Assembly (NCBI GenBank): GCA_014584295.1
Contig: JACTNC010000045.1
Span: 101,632 to 165,631, forward strand
Direction: 5' to 3'
Source of the DNA: Verrucomicrobiota bacterium
Lineage (GTDB): Bacteria > Verrucomicrobiota > Verrucomicrobiia > Opitutales > Opitutaceae
Length of the DNA stretch: 64,000 nucleotides
In this document: positions 18,568-26,575 of the stretch, one piece after another
How positions within the stretch are numbered: the stretch's first letter is position 1
Layout of the letters: every line of letters starts with the position of its first letter
Notes under the pieces: generated by a model
The model's input: the letters and a program-made list of their open reading frames with translations, nothing else
The model's database searches: none
Told to the model about the DNA's origin: nothing
Position numbers and translations under genes: made by a program

Positions 18568-21429
18568 ATGCCTGCCGAAACCCCCGAACAAAAAGCCCGC
18601 CGCGAAATCGATGCAAAGCTCCTCGCGTCCGGCTGGCTCGTGCAGGGCCGCGACGACATGGACCTCACCGCTGGGCGCGGCATTGCGGTGCGCGAGTTCC
18701 CCATGAAATCCGGCTTCGGCTTTGCTGACTATCTGCTCTATCTGGACAAGAAAGCCCTCGGAGCCATCGAGGCCAAAGCCTCCGGCTCACTGGCCGGGGT
18801 GGAGGCCCAATCCGCCAAATACGCCGCCGGACTGCCCGACAAGCTGCCCGCCCACCGGCGCCCGCTGCCCTTCCTCTTCGAGTCCAATGGTGCCGTGACC
18901 TATTTCACCAACGGCCTCGATCCCAAGCCGCGCAGCCGCCAGGTTTTCAGTTTTCCGCGTCCCGAAACGCTCGCCGAGTGGATCGAACAGCCCGCCCAGC
19001 TTCGCGGGCGCCTGCAATCCCTCCCGCCGCTCGACGAGGGAGCGTTGTGGAAGGTGCAGCACCAGGCCATCACCCATCTGGAAAAGTCCCTCGCGAGGAA
19101 CGATCCCCGCGCCCTCATCCAGATGGCCACCGGATCGGGCAAGACCTTCACCGCCGTGAACACCGCCTACCGCCTGCTCAAGCACGGCAGGGCCAGGCGC
19201 ATCCTCTTCCTCGTGGACCGCGCCAACCTCGGCAGACAGACCTACGACGAGTTCGCCGACTTCACGCCGCCCGACGACACGCGGAAATTTCCCACGCTCT
19301 ACACCGTCCAACGGCTCACGAAAAACACCATCAACCCCGCCGCCCACGTCGTCATCACCACCATCCAGCGCCTTTACTCCATGCTCAAGGGCGACGCCGA
19401 GTTCGACGAGGGCAACGAGGAAGGCTCCGCCTTCGACACCGCCAAGCCCTGGCTCGGCGAGCCCCCCGCCGTCGCCTACAACGCCGCCATCCCGCCCGAG
19501 TTCTTCGACTTCGTCATCGTGGACGAATGCCACCGCTCCATCTACGACCTCTGGGCGCAGGTGCTTCTTTACTTCGACTCCTTCCTCATCGGTCTCACCG
19601 CCACGCCCGCCGGGAAAACCTTCGGCTTCTTCAATCAGAACCTCGTCATGCAATACGGCCACGAGCAGGCCGTCGCCGATGGCGTGAATGTCGGCTTCGA
19701 TGTCTGGCGCATCCGCACCCAGATCACGGAAGGCGGCGCCACCATCAAGGCCGACACCGGCGTCTATGTGGACAAGCGCCACAAGCTCACCCGCGCCCAG
19801 CGCCTGGAGTCCCTCCAGTCCGACCTCACCTACACCGCCAACGAACTCGACCGCGACGTCGTTTCCGAGAGCCAGATCCGCACCGTCATCCAGCAGTTCC
19901 GCGACAAGGTGCTGCCCGAGGCCTTTCCTGATCTTGTGGACAAGGACGGCCAGCGCGTCGTCCCCAAGACGCTCATCTTCGCCAAGGACGACTCCCACGC
20001 CGACGACATCGTCCGCATGGTCCGCGACGAATTCGGCGAGGGAAACACCTTCTGCGAAAAGATCACCTACCGCACCGGTTTCACCCGCGTCACCAAAAAG
20101 GCGAAAAACGACGACGGCACCGAGAGTGAAGTCACCGACTGGGTGAAAAGCTCCAGCCTCACGCCGGACGAAATCCTCGCCAACTTCCGCACCAGCTACT
20201 ACCCGCGCATCGCCGTCACCGTGGACATGATCGCCACCGGCACCGACGTGAAACCCATCGAGTGTGTCTTCTTCATGCGCAACGTGAAGTCCGCCGGTTT
20301 CTTCGAGCAGATGAAAGGCCGAGGCGTCCGCGTTATCACGCCGGACAAGCTGCGCGCCGTCACCCCTGCCGCCCGCGAGAACCGCGCCAAGGAGCGCTTC
20401 ATCATCGTGGATGCCGTCGGCGTCTGCGAGCAGGACCGCACCGACTCCCGCACGCTCAACCGCAAGCCCTCCGCCACGCTCGAGCAGTTGCTCGAATACG
20501 TCGCCCAGGGCGGCATCGACCCCGAGGAACTCACCACCCTCGCCGGACGCCTCGCCCGACTGGAACGCGAGTTTACGCCCGCACAGCTCGCCGAGGTGCA
20601 GGAACTCGCCGGCGGCAAATCGCTGCCCACTCTCGCCAATGGCCTGCTCGACGCCTGCGATCCCGACTGCCAGTTCGATGCCGCCCGGCTCACCTTCGCC
20701 ACCGACACGCCTACCGAGGAGCAGTTGAGCAAGGCCGCCGAGCAACTCGCCCAGGCCGCCACCGCGCCCTTTGCCAAGCCCGCCCTCCGCCGCCGCCTGC
20801 TGGAGATTCGCCAGCAGAACGAGCAGACCATTGATAAACACACCATCGACACCGTGATCGAGTCCGGCTTCGACGCCGCCGCCGTGGAAAAGGCGCAGGC
20901 CAAAGTGAAGGACTTCCGCGCGTGGATTGAGGCGAACAAGGATCACCTGACCGCCCTTCAAGTGCTCTACGCCGGAATCAAGCCGCTCAAGCTATCGCTC
21001 AAAGACCTCCGCCAGCTCAAAGACGCACTCGCCGTGCCCCCGCTCGCCGCCACGCCCGAACAGCTCTGGCGCGCGTTTCAGGCGGTGGAAGGCGGGGATG
21101 CGTATGTCGCCGACGGCAGCCGACTCGCCGACCTCGTGAATCTCGTCCGCCACGCCATCGTCCCCACGTTCAGCCTCGTGCCCTACGCGGCGGAAGTGCG
21201 CACCCGCTACGGGGCGTGGTTGGCGGAGCGCGCCGCCACCTTCACCGCCGAGCAGCGCGAATGGCTCGACCGCATCGCCGAGCACATCGCCACTTCGCTG
21301 GAAATTCAGCCCGACGACTTCCAGGACGGCTGGTTCGGCCAGCACGGCAGCCTCGGCCGCGCCCACGCCCTTTTCGGCGACCAACTCCAACCGCTCCTCG
21401 CGGAGCTCAATGAACGGCTTGCGGCATGA
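18568..21429 (+). CDS. hsdR: Type I restriction enzyme, R subunit
   Basis: A 953-aa motor and nuclease subunit of a type I restriction-modification system. The N-terminal PD-(D/E)xK nuclease is seen in SGFGFADYLLY and GAIEAKASG (residues 48-72). Walker A is MATGSGKTFTAVN near 188, the DEAD-box motif is VDECHRS near 318, followed by TATPAGKTFGFF. Helicase motifs V and VI are ATGTDVKPIE and QMKGRGVRV. The C-terminal EcoEI-type region contacts the methylase. A larger in-frame extension upstream is only a shadow of the toxin gene. It overlaps the next gene by 4 bp (ATGA). Confidence 0.95.
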   Translation: MPAETPEQKARREIDAKLLASGWLVQGRDDMDLTAGRGIAVREFPMKSGFGFADYLLYLDKKALGAIEAKASGSLAGVEAQSAKYAAGLPDKLPAHRRPLPFLFESNGAVTYFTNGLDPKPRSRQVFSFPRPETLAEWIEQPAQLRGRLQSLPPLDEGALWKVQHQAITHLEKSLARNDPRALIQMATGSGKTFTAVNTAYRLLKHGRARRILFLVDRANLGRQTYDEFADFTPPDDTRKFPTLYTVQRLTKNTINPAAHVVITTIQRLYSMLKGDAEFDEGNEEGSAFDTAKPWLGEPPAVAYNAAIPPEFFDFVIVDECHRSIYDLWAQVLLYFDSFLIGLTATPAGKTFGFFNQNLVMQYGHEQAVADGVNVGFDVWRIRTQITEGGATIKADTGVYVDKRHKLTRAQRLESLQSDLTYTANELDRDVVSESQIRTVIQQFRDKVLPEAFPDLVDKDGQRVVPKTLIFAKDDSHADDIVRMVRDEFGEGNTFCEKITYRTGFTRVTKKAKNDDGTESEVTDWVKSSSLTPDEILANFRTSYYPRIAVTVDMIATGTDVKPIECVFFMRNVKSAGFFEQMKGRGVRVITPDKLRAVTPAARENRAKERFIIVDAVGVCEQDRTDSRTLNRKPSATLEQLLEYVAQGGIDPEELTTLAGRLARLEREFTPAQLAEVQELAGGKSLPTLANGLLDACDPDCQFDAARLTFATDTPTEEQLSKAAEQLAQAATAPFAKPALRRRLLEIRQQNEQTIDKHTIDTVIESGFDAAAVEKAQAKVKDFRAWIEANKDHLTALQVLYAGIKPLKLSLKDLRQLKDALAVPPLAATPEQLWRAFQAVEGGDAYVADGSRLADLVNLVRHAIVPTFSLVPYAAEVRTRYGAWLAERAATFTAEQREWLDRIAEHIATSLEIQPDDFQDGWFGQHGSLGRAHALFGDQLQPLLAELNERLAA

Positions 21430-21434
21430 GTGAG
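21413..21434 (+). repeat. 22-bp imperfect direct repeat, left copy
   Basis: This 22-bp stretch spans the end of hsdR and the start of the four-helix-bundle gene. It matches 18 of 22 bases with 22157-22178, which spans the start of hsdS. The shared part includes GCGGCATGAGTGA. The two copies enclose exactly the four-helix-bundle gene. Confidence 0.7.
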
Positions 21435-22037
21435 TCGCTCATCCCACCGCATGGCGGCTACCAGAATCTGAAAAGCTTCCAAGTCGCCCAGCTTTGTTAT
21501 GATGTCACCGTCCGGTTCTGCGACCGATACATCGAGAAGCGCAGCCGCACCCACGATCAGATGGTCCAGGCCGCGCGCAGCGGCGCGCAGAACATCGCCG
21601 AGGGCAGCGAGGTCAGCGCCACTTCGAAGAAGATGGAGCTGAAGCTCACCCAGGTGGCCCGGGCCAGTCTGGAGGAGTTGCGGCTGGACTATGAGGATTT
21701 TCTGCGGCACCGCGGCCTGCCGCTCTGGGCGGCGCAGGACCCACGGCGGAAGGCGCTCGTGGCCCGCCGGTGCCGCACCGCCGATGACGTGGCGGCCTGG
21801 GTGAAGGAGCAGCATGGACGGGATGGACAGGCGGCCTCGTCCATTCAGTCCATACCGTCCATGAAGTCCACCTACCCCGAGATCGCGGCGAATGCCGCGC
21901 TGGTCCTGCTTGGAGTGGCCTGTGCGCTGCTCGACCGCCAGATTCAGGCTCAGGCCGCCGCCTTTGAAAAGGAAGGCGGCTTTACCGAACGGCTCTACCG
22001 CATCCGTCAGCAGCGCCGAAACCGCCCCAGAGAATAG
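21426..22037 (+). CDS. Four-helix-bundle protein (IVP/S23-like) inside the restriction operon
   Basis: A 203-aa protein whose segment SFQVAQLCYDVTVRFC, then SRTHDQMVQAARSGAQNIAEGS, matches four-helix-bundle proteins related to those encoded in 23S rRNA intervening sequences. Residues 130-140 hold a low-complexity linker (SSIQSIPSMKS) encoded by 9-bp repeats, and a further helical part follows (ALVLLGVACALLDRQ). Its role is unknown; such genes recur inside restriction operons. It overlaps hsdR by 4 bp and is followed by a 132-bp gap before hsdS that carries more repeats. Confidence 0.85.
   Translation: MSESLIPPHGGYQNLKSFQVAQLCYDVTVRFCDRYIEKRSRTHDQMVQAARSGAQNIAEGSEVSATSKKMELKLTQVARASLEELRLDYEDFLRHRGLPLWAAQDPRRKALVARRCRTADDVAAWVKEQHGRDGQAASSIQSIPSMKSTYPEIAANAALVLLGVACALLDRQIQAQAAAFEKEGGFTERLYRIRQQRRNRPRE
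21813..21872 (+). repeat. 9-bp GTCCATNNN repeats in the four-helix-bundle gene
   Basis: Inside the coding region, ATGGAC units on the left (ATGGACGGGATGGAC) face GTCCAT units on the right (GTCCATTCAGTCCAT, CCGTCCATGAAGTCCA). The segment is therefore both tandem with a 9-nt period and partly inverted. The 9-nt step keeps the frame. Confidence 0.75.
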
Positions 22038-22065
22038 AACCCACCAGACCCGCGCCCCCCACCCG

Positions 22066-22118
22066 TCCATGCCGTCGTCCCAGCCCATCCAGTCCATCTC
22101 GTCCATCCAGTCCATTCC
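22066..22118 (+). repeat. 9-bp GTCCATNNN repeats before hsdS
   Basis: Non-coding continuation of the same repeat type, with units such as GTCCATGCC, GTCCATCTC and GTCCATCCA, followed by GTCCATTCC. It lies between the four-helix-bundle gene and hsdS, about 50 bp before the hsdS start. Confidence 0.75.
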
Positions 22119-22156
22119 CCCGCTTCAACCACCACCGCTCCCTGCCGAGCACAATA

Positions 22157-22178
22157 AACAGCCCGCGGCATGAGTGAA
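22157..22178 (+). repeat. 22-bp imperfect direct repeat, right copy
   Basis: Partner of 21413-21434, matching at 18 of 22 positions and covering the hsdS start codon. Removal of the DNA between the copies would leave hsdR overlapping hsdS by 4 bp, a common operon arrangement. Confidence 0.7.
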
Positions 22179-24089
22179 GAAAATGGAGAGGAACTGCCCA
22201 ATGGGTGGGTGAAAGCCGCACTTTCTGAAATCTGTCGGATCAACCCGCCTTTGGACCGCTGCATTCTCTCAGATGACATTGAAGTGGGCTTCGTCCCGAT
22301 GAGAGCCGTGGAGCCTGAAGGCAGAGGTTTGCTCAGGCCGGAAGTCACCACTTATGGCAAGGTAAAGAAAGGCTACACCGCGTTCATTTCGGGTGACGTC
22401 ATCATGGCCAAGATCACGCCTTGCATGGAAAACGGGAAGACCTGTGTTGTCCCGGAACTCCCAGGCGCAGCCTGTTTTGGTTCGACAGAATTCCATGTCG
22501 TTCGCTCAGAGAGTTCGATTCCGCCCCGGTGGATTGCCAATTTCCTTCTGCAGCACTCCACACGACACGAGGCACAAAGGCAGATGATGGGAGGTGTGGG
22601 GCAGATGCGTGTTCCATCAGGCTTTCTTGAGACTTTACACCTCCCAATTCCCCCCCTCGCCGAACAAACCCGCATCGCCGACAAGCTCGACGAGCTGCTC
22701 TCCGATCTCGACGCCGGGGTGGCGGCGTTGGCGGGGGCGCGGGCGAAGCTGAAGCACTACCGGGCCGCCGTGCTCAAGGCCGCCGTCGAAGGCGCGTTGA
22801 CCGCCGACCTGCCTTGCCGGCAGGCAGGGTGGCGCGATCCAAAGTTCCGTAACTGCTCCGGCAGCAGGGTCCCAGAAAACAGCGATGCTTTCTTTGCCTA
22901 TGTTTTGGAATGTGAGGATGGGAGTCTCTACAAAGGTTTCTGCCAGAACCTGTGGGCGCGTATCGACCGCCATCTGGACGGACGGGGCGCGGAATGGACG
23001 AGTAAACACAAGCCAGTCGCGCTTGTTCATTTCGAGAAGTTTGACACGATGGCGGAGGCGCGGGAGCGGGAGGTATATTTCAAATCGGGCAGCGGACGGG
23101 AATGGTTGGCTGCTTTGTGGAAGGAAAGAAAGCCCGCCACCGAATCCGCCGCCGACCTCCTCACCCGCATCCTCGCCGAACGCCGCCGCCGCTGGGAAGA
23201 AGCTCAACTCCAGAAGTTCAAGGAACAGGGCAAAGCCCCGCCCAAAAACTGGCCTGCCTGCCGGACAGGCAGGAAAGCCAAATACCAGGAACCCTCCGCC
23301 CCCGACACCACCCACTTGCCCGAACTGCCGGACGGGTGGTGCTGGGCGAAGCTCGATCAGGTGGCCGCGATAGCTGGCGGCGTGACAAAAGGGCAAAAGT
23401 TTTCCGAGAAAGCTGAGACTCGCGAGGTGCCGTATCTCCGTGTCGCCAACGTCCAACGCGGCTATCTCGACTTGTTGGAAATTAAAACCATCCGGGCACT
23501 CGCGGCTGAAGTTAAGGAACTGGCCCTGCGACCAGGCGATGTCTTGTTCAACGAAGGCGGAGATCGCGACAAACTTGGGAGGGGGTGGATTTGGGAAGGG
23601 CAAATCGAGGAATGCGTTCACCAAAACCACGTCTTCCGAGCGCGACTGTTTCTCGATGAAATGCAACCAAAGCTCGTATCTTGGTGCGGCAATTCTTACG
23701 GCCAGCAGTGGTTCATGAAGGCGGGAAAACAGTCAGTTAATCTCGCCTCCATCAATCTAACTGTGCTGCGGTCCTTTCCTGTTCCTCTTCCCCCCCTCGC
23801 CGAACAAACCGCCATCGTTGAACTCGTCGAAGATCAGCTCTCCGTCATTGACCACCTCGAAGCCGACCTCGACGCGAAGCTCAAGAGCGCGCAGGCCCTG
23901 CGGCAATCCATCCTGCGCAGCGCCTTCGAGGGCCGGCTCGTCCCCCAGGACCCAAACGACGAACCCGCCAGCGAACTGCTCAAACGTATCGCCGCCGAAC
24001 GCGAAGCCCGCGCCAAGTTGGCGAAGGCTACCAAACGTCCCCGGGCCGTCGGGGAAACTGCGCGTTCCTCACGATCACGAAAACCATGA
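22170..24089 (+). CDS. hsdS: Type I restriction specificity subunit with an internal GIY-YIG domain
   Basis: A 639-aa protein, longer than the usual 400-500 aa. Target-recognition domain 1 spans residues 1-180 and ends IPPLAEQTRI; a helix follows to about 213. Target-recognition domain 2 starts at LPELPDGWCWAKL (about residue 385) and ends LPPLAEQTAI with a second conserved helix. Between them, residues 240-318 form a GIY-YIG-like domain: YVLECEDGSLYKG, then ARIDRH, TSKHKPVALVHFEKF and EREVYFKSGSGREWL. Two 7-residue palindrome-encoded inserts (LPCRQAG at 214-220, PACRTGR at 362-368) bracket this domain and the coiled linker. HsdS recognises the DNA target for HsdM and HsdR. Confidence 0.92.
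   Translation: MSEENGEELPNGWVKAALSEICRINPPLDRCILSDDIEVGFVPMRAVEPEGRGLLRPEVTTYGKVKKGYTAFISGDVIMAKITPCMENGKTCVVPELPGAACFGSTEFHVVRSESSIPPRWIANFLLQHSTRHEAQRQMMGGVGQMRVPSGFLETLHLPIPPLAEQTRIADKLDELLSDLDAGVAALAGARAKLKHYRAAVLKAAVEGALTADLPCRQAGWRDPKFRNCSGSRVPENSDAFFAYVLECEDGSLYKGFCQNLWARIDRHLDGRGAEWTSKHKPVALVHFEKFDTMAEAREREVYFKSGSGREWLAALWKERKPATESAADLLTRILAERRRRWEEAQLQKFKEQGKAPPKNWPACRTGRKAKYQEPSAPDTTHLPELPDGWCWAKLDQVAAIAGGVTKGQKFSEKAETREVPYLRVANVQRGYLDLLEIKTIRALAAEVKELALRPGDVLFNEGGDRDKLGRGWIWEGQIEECVHQNHVFRARLFLDEMQPKLVSWCGNSYGQQWFMKAGKQSVNLASINLTVLRSFPVPLPPLAEQTAIVELVEDQLSVIDHLEADLDAKLKSAQALRQSILRSAFEGRLVPQDPNDEPASELLKRIAAEREARAKLAKATKRPRAVGETARSSRSRKP
22809..22829 (+). repeat. In-frame 21-bp palindromic insertion in hsdS (left)
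   Basis: The 21 nt contain CTGCC, TTGCCGGCA and GGCAGGG, a GC-rich palindrome. They encode LPCRQAG and split what would be ...TAD-WR.... The length is a multiple of three, so the frame survives. It is closely similar to 23253-23273. Confidence 0.75.
23253..23273 (+). repeat. In-frame 21-bp palindromic insertion in hsdS (right)
   Basis: Stem CCTGCCTG / CAGGCAGG with a CCGGA loop. It encodes PACRTGR and splits the usual linker PPKNW-KAKY found in this hsdS family. It is the same length as the left copy, nearly the same sequence, and in a different reading phase. Confidence 0.78.
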
Positions 24090-24109
24090 CTACGTGCCTC
24101 CGTGTCATC

Positions 24110-24425
24110 TGCCACCCCTCCGGGGTGGAAACGAATGGGTGGATCCGATTCCGGGGGTGTCGCTGCGCTCAACCCCCGGCTACGATCTCCAATCCCTCCG
24201 GGATCCTTTGGGGCACCAAGGATGCCAAACAGGCACCGACCACAAACCACCAATCCACCCGAAAGCGAAACCCGCGCCGGACAAGCCATGACAGCCAACT
24301 CCGTGCGGAACCCGAAGGGTTCCCAGATCGTAGCCGGAGGTCGGAGCAACGCGGAGACCTCCGGTTACGGACCCCGAACGAACAATACACCGCACCCCGG
24401 AGGGGTGCCAGAACCACAATAACCG
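24110..24425 (+). repeat. REP-like palindrome array, left of the transposase
   Basis: Two arrays of opposite orientation. The first has CCACCCCTCCGGGGTGG (24112-24128), a stem of CCGGGGGT with ACCCCCGG (24151-24179) and ATCCCTCCGGGAT. The second, about 24302-24418, runs inverted with GGAACCCGAAGGGTTCC, a GGAGGTC/GACCTCC-type stem and GCACCCCGGAGGGGTGC. The arrays fill the gap between hsdS and the transposase. Confidence 0.82.
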
Positions 24426-24438
24426 CAGTAAACATCAT

Positions 24439-24879
24439 ATGGGATCGACCTTTCACAGCCTGCATTTCCACATCATTTTCAGCACCAAGGACCGCCGCCC
24501 GCTCATCCGCGCGGATTGGCGCCCGCGCCTGCACGAATATCTTGGTGGAACTGTGCGCGGCCTCGGAGGCGTCGCGGAAGCGGTGGGCGGGGTGGACGAC
24601 CACGTTCACCTCCTCGTCAGCCTCGGAACCACTGTGGCCGTGGCGGACGTGGTCCGCGAGCTGAAGAAGGCTTCGTCCGTCTGGGCGCGGCAGCACGAAC
24701 AGGAGTTTGCGTGGCAGGAGGGATACGGGGTCTTTTCCGCAAGCTGGACGCACGCGCAGGAGCTTCGGCGTTACATCGCAAATCAGGAAGAGCACCATCG
24801 CCAGAAAACATTCGCGGAAGAATTCAAACGGCTCCTGGAACGCAACGGCGTGAACTACGATCCGAAATATTTGCCATGA
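24439..24879 (+). mobile_element. REP-associated tyrosine transposase (RAYT, IS200-like Y1)
   Basis: A 146-aa single-strand transposase of the Y1/HUH superfamily. The N-terminus reads HSLHFHIIFSTKDRRPLI, the HUH motif is DHVHLLVS near residue 54, and the nucleophilic Tyr lies in QEGYGVFSAS near residue 96. RAYTs bind and cut REP hairpins, and here REP-like arrays lie on both sides. The gene looks intact. It interrupts the type I restriction operon between hsdS and hsdM in the same orientation, so hsdM now needs read-through or its own promoter. Confidence 0.9.
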
Positions 24880-24904
24880 CCTTGTTGCCGAATACCAAAT
24901 GCCA

Positions 24905-25015
24905 TTCCTGCCACCCCTCCGGGGTGGAATTCCGTTTGATCCGACATTCCGGGAGTGTCGCTACGCTCGACCCCCGGCTACGGTCTCCGATCCCTTCGGG
25001 ATCGTTTGGGGCACG
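24905..25015 (+). repeat. REP-like palindrome array, right of the transposase
   Basis: It contains CCACCCCTCCGGGGTGG (24910-24926), a CCGGGAGT/ACCCCCGG stem and ATCCCTTCGGGAT, in the same order and orientation as the first left array. Together with the left arrays it frames the transposase. Confidence 0.82.
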
Positions 25016-25084
25016 GGCATCAATGGCTGCCTTGAACTCATATAAGATGCCAGGATTCTAAAGCACAATCACACCATCCCTTTC

Positions 25085-26575
25085 ATGGACACTTCCACCA
25101 TCGGCAAACGCGCCTGGAGCTACGCGGGCGTTCTTCAACAGGCGGGCCTCTCCTGCGTGGAATACGTGGAGCAGCTCACCATGCTGCTCTTCCTCAAGAT
25201 GGCGGACCAGCTCACGGAGCCGCCTTACAACCAAAAGCCCATCGTGCCGCCCGAGCATGGCTGGAAGGCATTGAAGAAACTCTCCGGCGCGGAGCTGGAG
25301 GCGCAATACACCCGGTCCATCGATGCCCTCGCGCTCAAAGGCGGGATGCTCGGCGTGATCTTCAAGGGCGCGCGCTGCGACATCCACAACCCCGCGCTGC
25401 TCCAGCAGCTCATCGTCAATCTCATCGACAAGGAGGACTGGATGAGCCTGCCGGTGGACGTGAAGGGCACGATCTACGAGGAACTGCTCCAGCGCAGCGC
25501 CTCCGAGTCCACCAAGGGCGCCGGGCAATACTTCACCACCCGCGCCGTCATCCAGACGATGGTGGAAGTGATGAAGCCCACGCCCAAAGACCGCATCTGC
25601 GATCCCGCCGCCGGCACCGGCGGCTTCCTGTTCAACGCCTACCAATACGTGCTCGACCGCTACGGCAAGGATCTGGACCGGAACGAGAAAAAGGCCATCA
25701 AGGAGGAACTCGTCGAGGCGATGGAGCTGTCGCCCAAGGTCGGCCGCATGTGCGCGATGAACCTCTATCTGCACGGCATCGGCGGCGACAAGGTGGTGGT
25801 CCACTCCGGGCACGACAGCCTCGCGGCCTCGTGGGGCAAGGAATACACGATGATCCTCGCCAATCCGCCCTTCGGCAAAAGCCAGGCCGTGGAATTCGTG
25901 AACGAGGAAGGCGACACCGAGAAGGAAGACGCCACCATCGTGCGCGAGGATTTCTGGACAAGCACGAGCAACAAGCAGCTCAACTTCGTGCAGCACATGT
26001 TCACCCTGCTGAAGGTGGACGGCCGCGCCGCCGTGGTGCTGCCCGACAACGTGCTCTTCGAGGGCGGCGCAGGCGAGAAGGTGCGCCGGAACCTGCTGGA
26101 GAAATGCAATGTCCACACCCTGCTGCGCCTGCCCACCGGTATCTGGTATTCCCCCGGCGTGAAGGCCAACGTGCTCTTCTTCGACAAGAAGGAAGGCCGC
26201 AAGGAGGCGTGGACGAAAGAACTGTGGGTCTATGACCTGCGGACCAACAAGCACTTCACGCAAAAGCAGCGCCCCATCACGCGGGCGGACTTCGATGAGT
26301 TCGTGGCCTGCTATCAGGCCGGAGCCTTCCACAAGCGCAAGGAGACCTGGAGCGAGGGAAACCCAGACGGTCGCTGGCGGCGCTACGGCTATGACGAAAT
26401 TCTCAAGCGCGACAAACTGAGCCTCGACCTCTTTTGGATCAAAGACCAGAGCCTCACCGACACCGACTCACTGCCCGCCCCCGACATCCTCGCCGCCGAG
26501 ATTGCCGATGAATTGGAATCCGCCTTCGCGCTGTTCAGCAAGATCGCGGCGAAGCTGCCGAAGTCCCAAATCTGA
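25085..26575 (+). CDS. hsdM: Type I restriction adenine methyltransferase, M subunit
   Basis: A 496-aa N6-adenine methyltransferase. The helical N-terminal domain (YVEQLTMLLFLKMAD) is typical of HsdM. SAM-binding motif I is DPAAGTGGFL near residue 174 and catalytic motif IV is NPPF near residue 260. GQYFTTRAVI before motif I is also characteristic. The C-terminus should contact the HsdS helices. It is separated from hsdS by about 1 kb of REP and transposase DNA. Gene order hsdR, hsdS, hsdM is less common than hsdM before hsdS. Confidence 0.96.
   Translation: MDTSTIGKRAWSYAGVLQQAGLSCVEYVEQLTMLLFLKMADQLTEPPYNQKPIVPPEHGWKALKKLSGAELEAQYTRSIDALALKGGMLGVIFKGARCDIHNPALLQQLIVNLIDKEDWMSLPVDVKGTIYEELLQRSASESTKGAGQYFTTRAVIQTMVEVMKPTPKDRICDPAAGTGGFLFNAYQYVLDRYGKDLDRNEKKAIKEELVEAMELSPKVGRMCAMNLYLHGIGGDKVVVHSGHDSLAASWGKEYTMILANPPFGKSQAVEFVNEEGDTEKEDATIVREDFWTSTSNKQLNFVQHMFTLLKVDGRAAVVLPDNVLFEGGAGEKVRRNLLEKCNVHTLLRLPTGIWYSPGVKANVLFFDKKEGRKEAWTKELWVYDLRTNKHFTQKQRPITRADFDEFVACYQAGAFHKRKETWSEGNPDGRWRRYGYDEILKRDKLSLDLFWIKDQSLTDTDSLPAPDILAAEIADELESAFALFSKIAAKLPKSQI

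Noticed and set aside
18787..20961. A 724-codon minus-strand frame rich in Gly, Val, Glu and Asp
   Set aside because: It is fully antisense to the HsdR motor and nuclease domains and shows the typical reverse-frame composition of GC-rich genes.
21813..22118. The 9-bp repeats as a CRISPR array
   Set aside because: Units are only 9 bp without spacers of constant length, and no cas genes are near.
24102..24425. Short coding frames in the REP arrays left of the transposase
   Set aside because: They are made of hairpin DNA (repeated CCGG-rich stems) and have no start context or homology.
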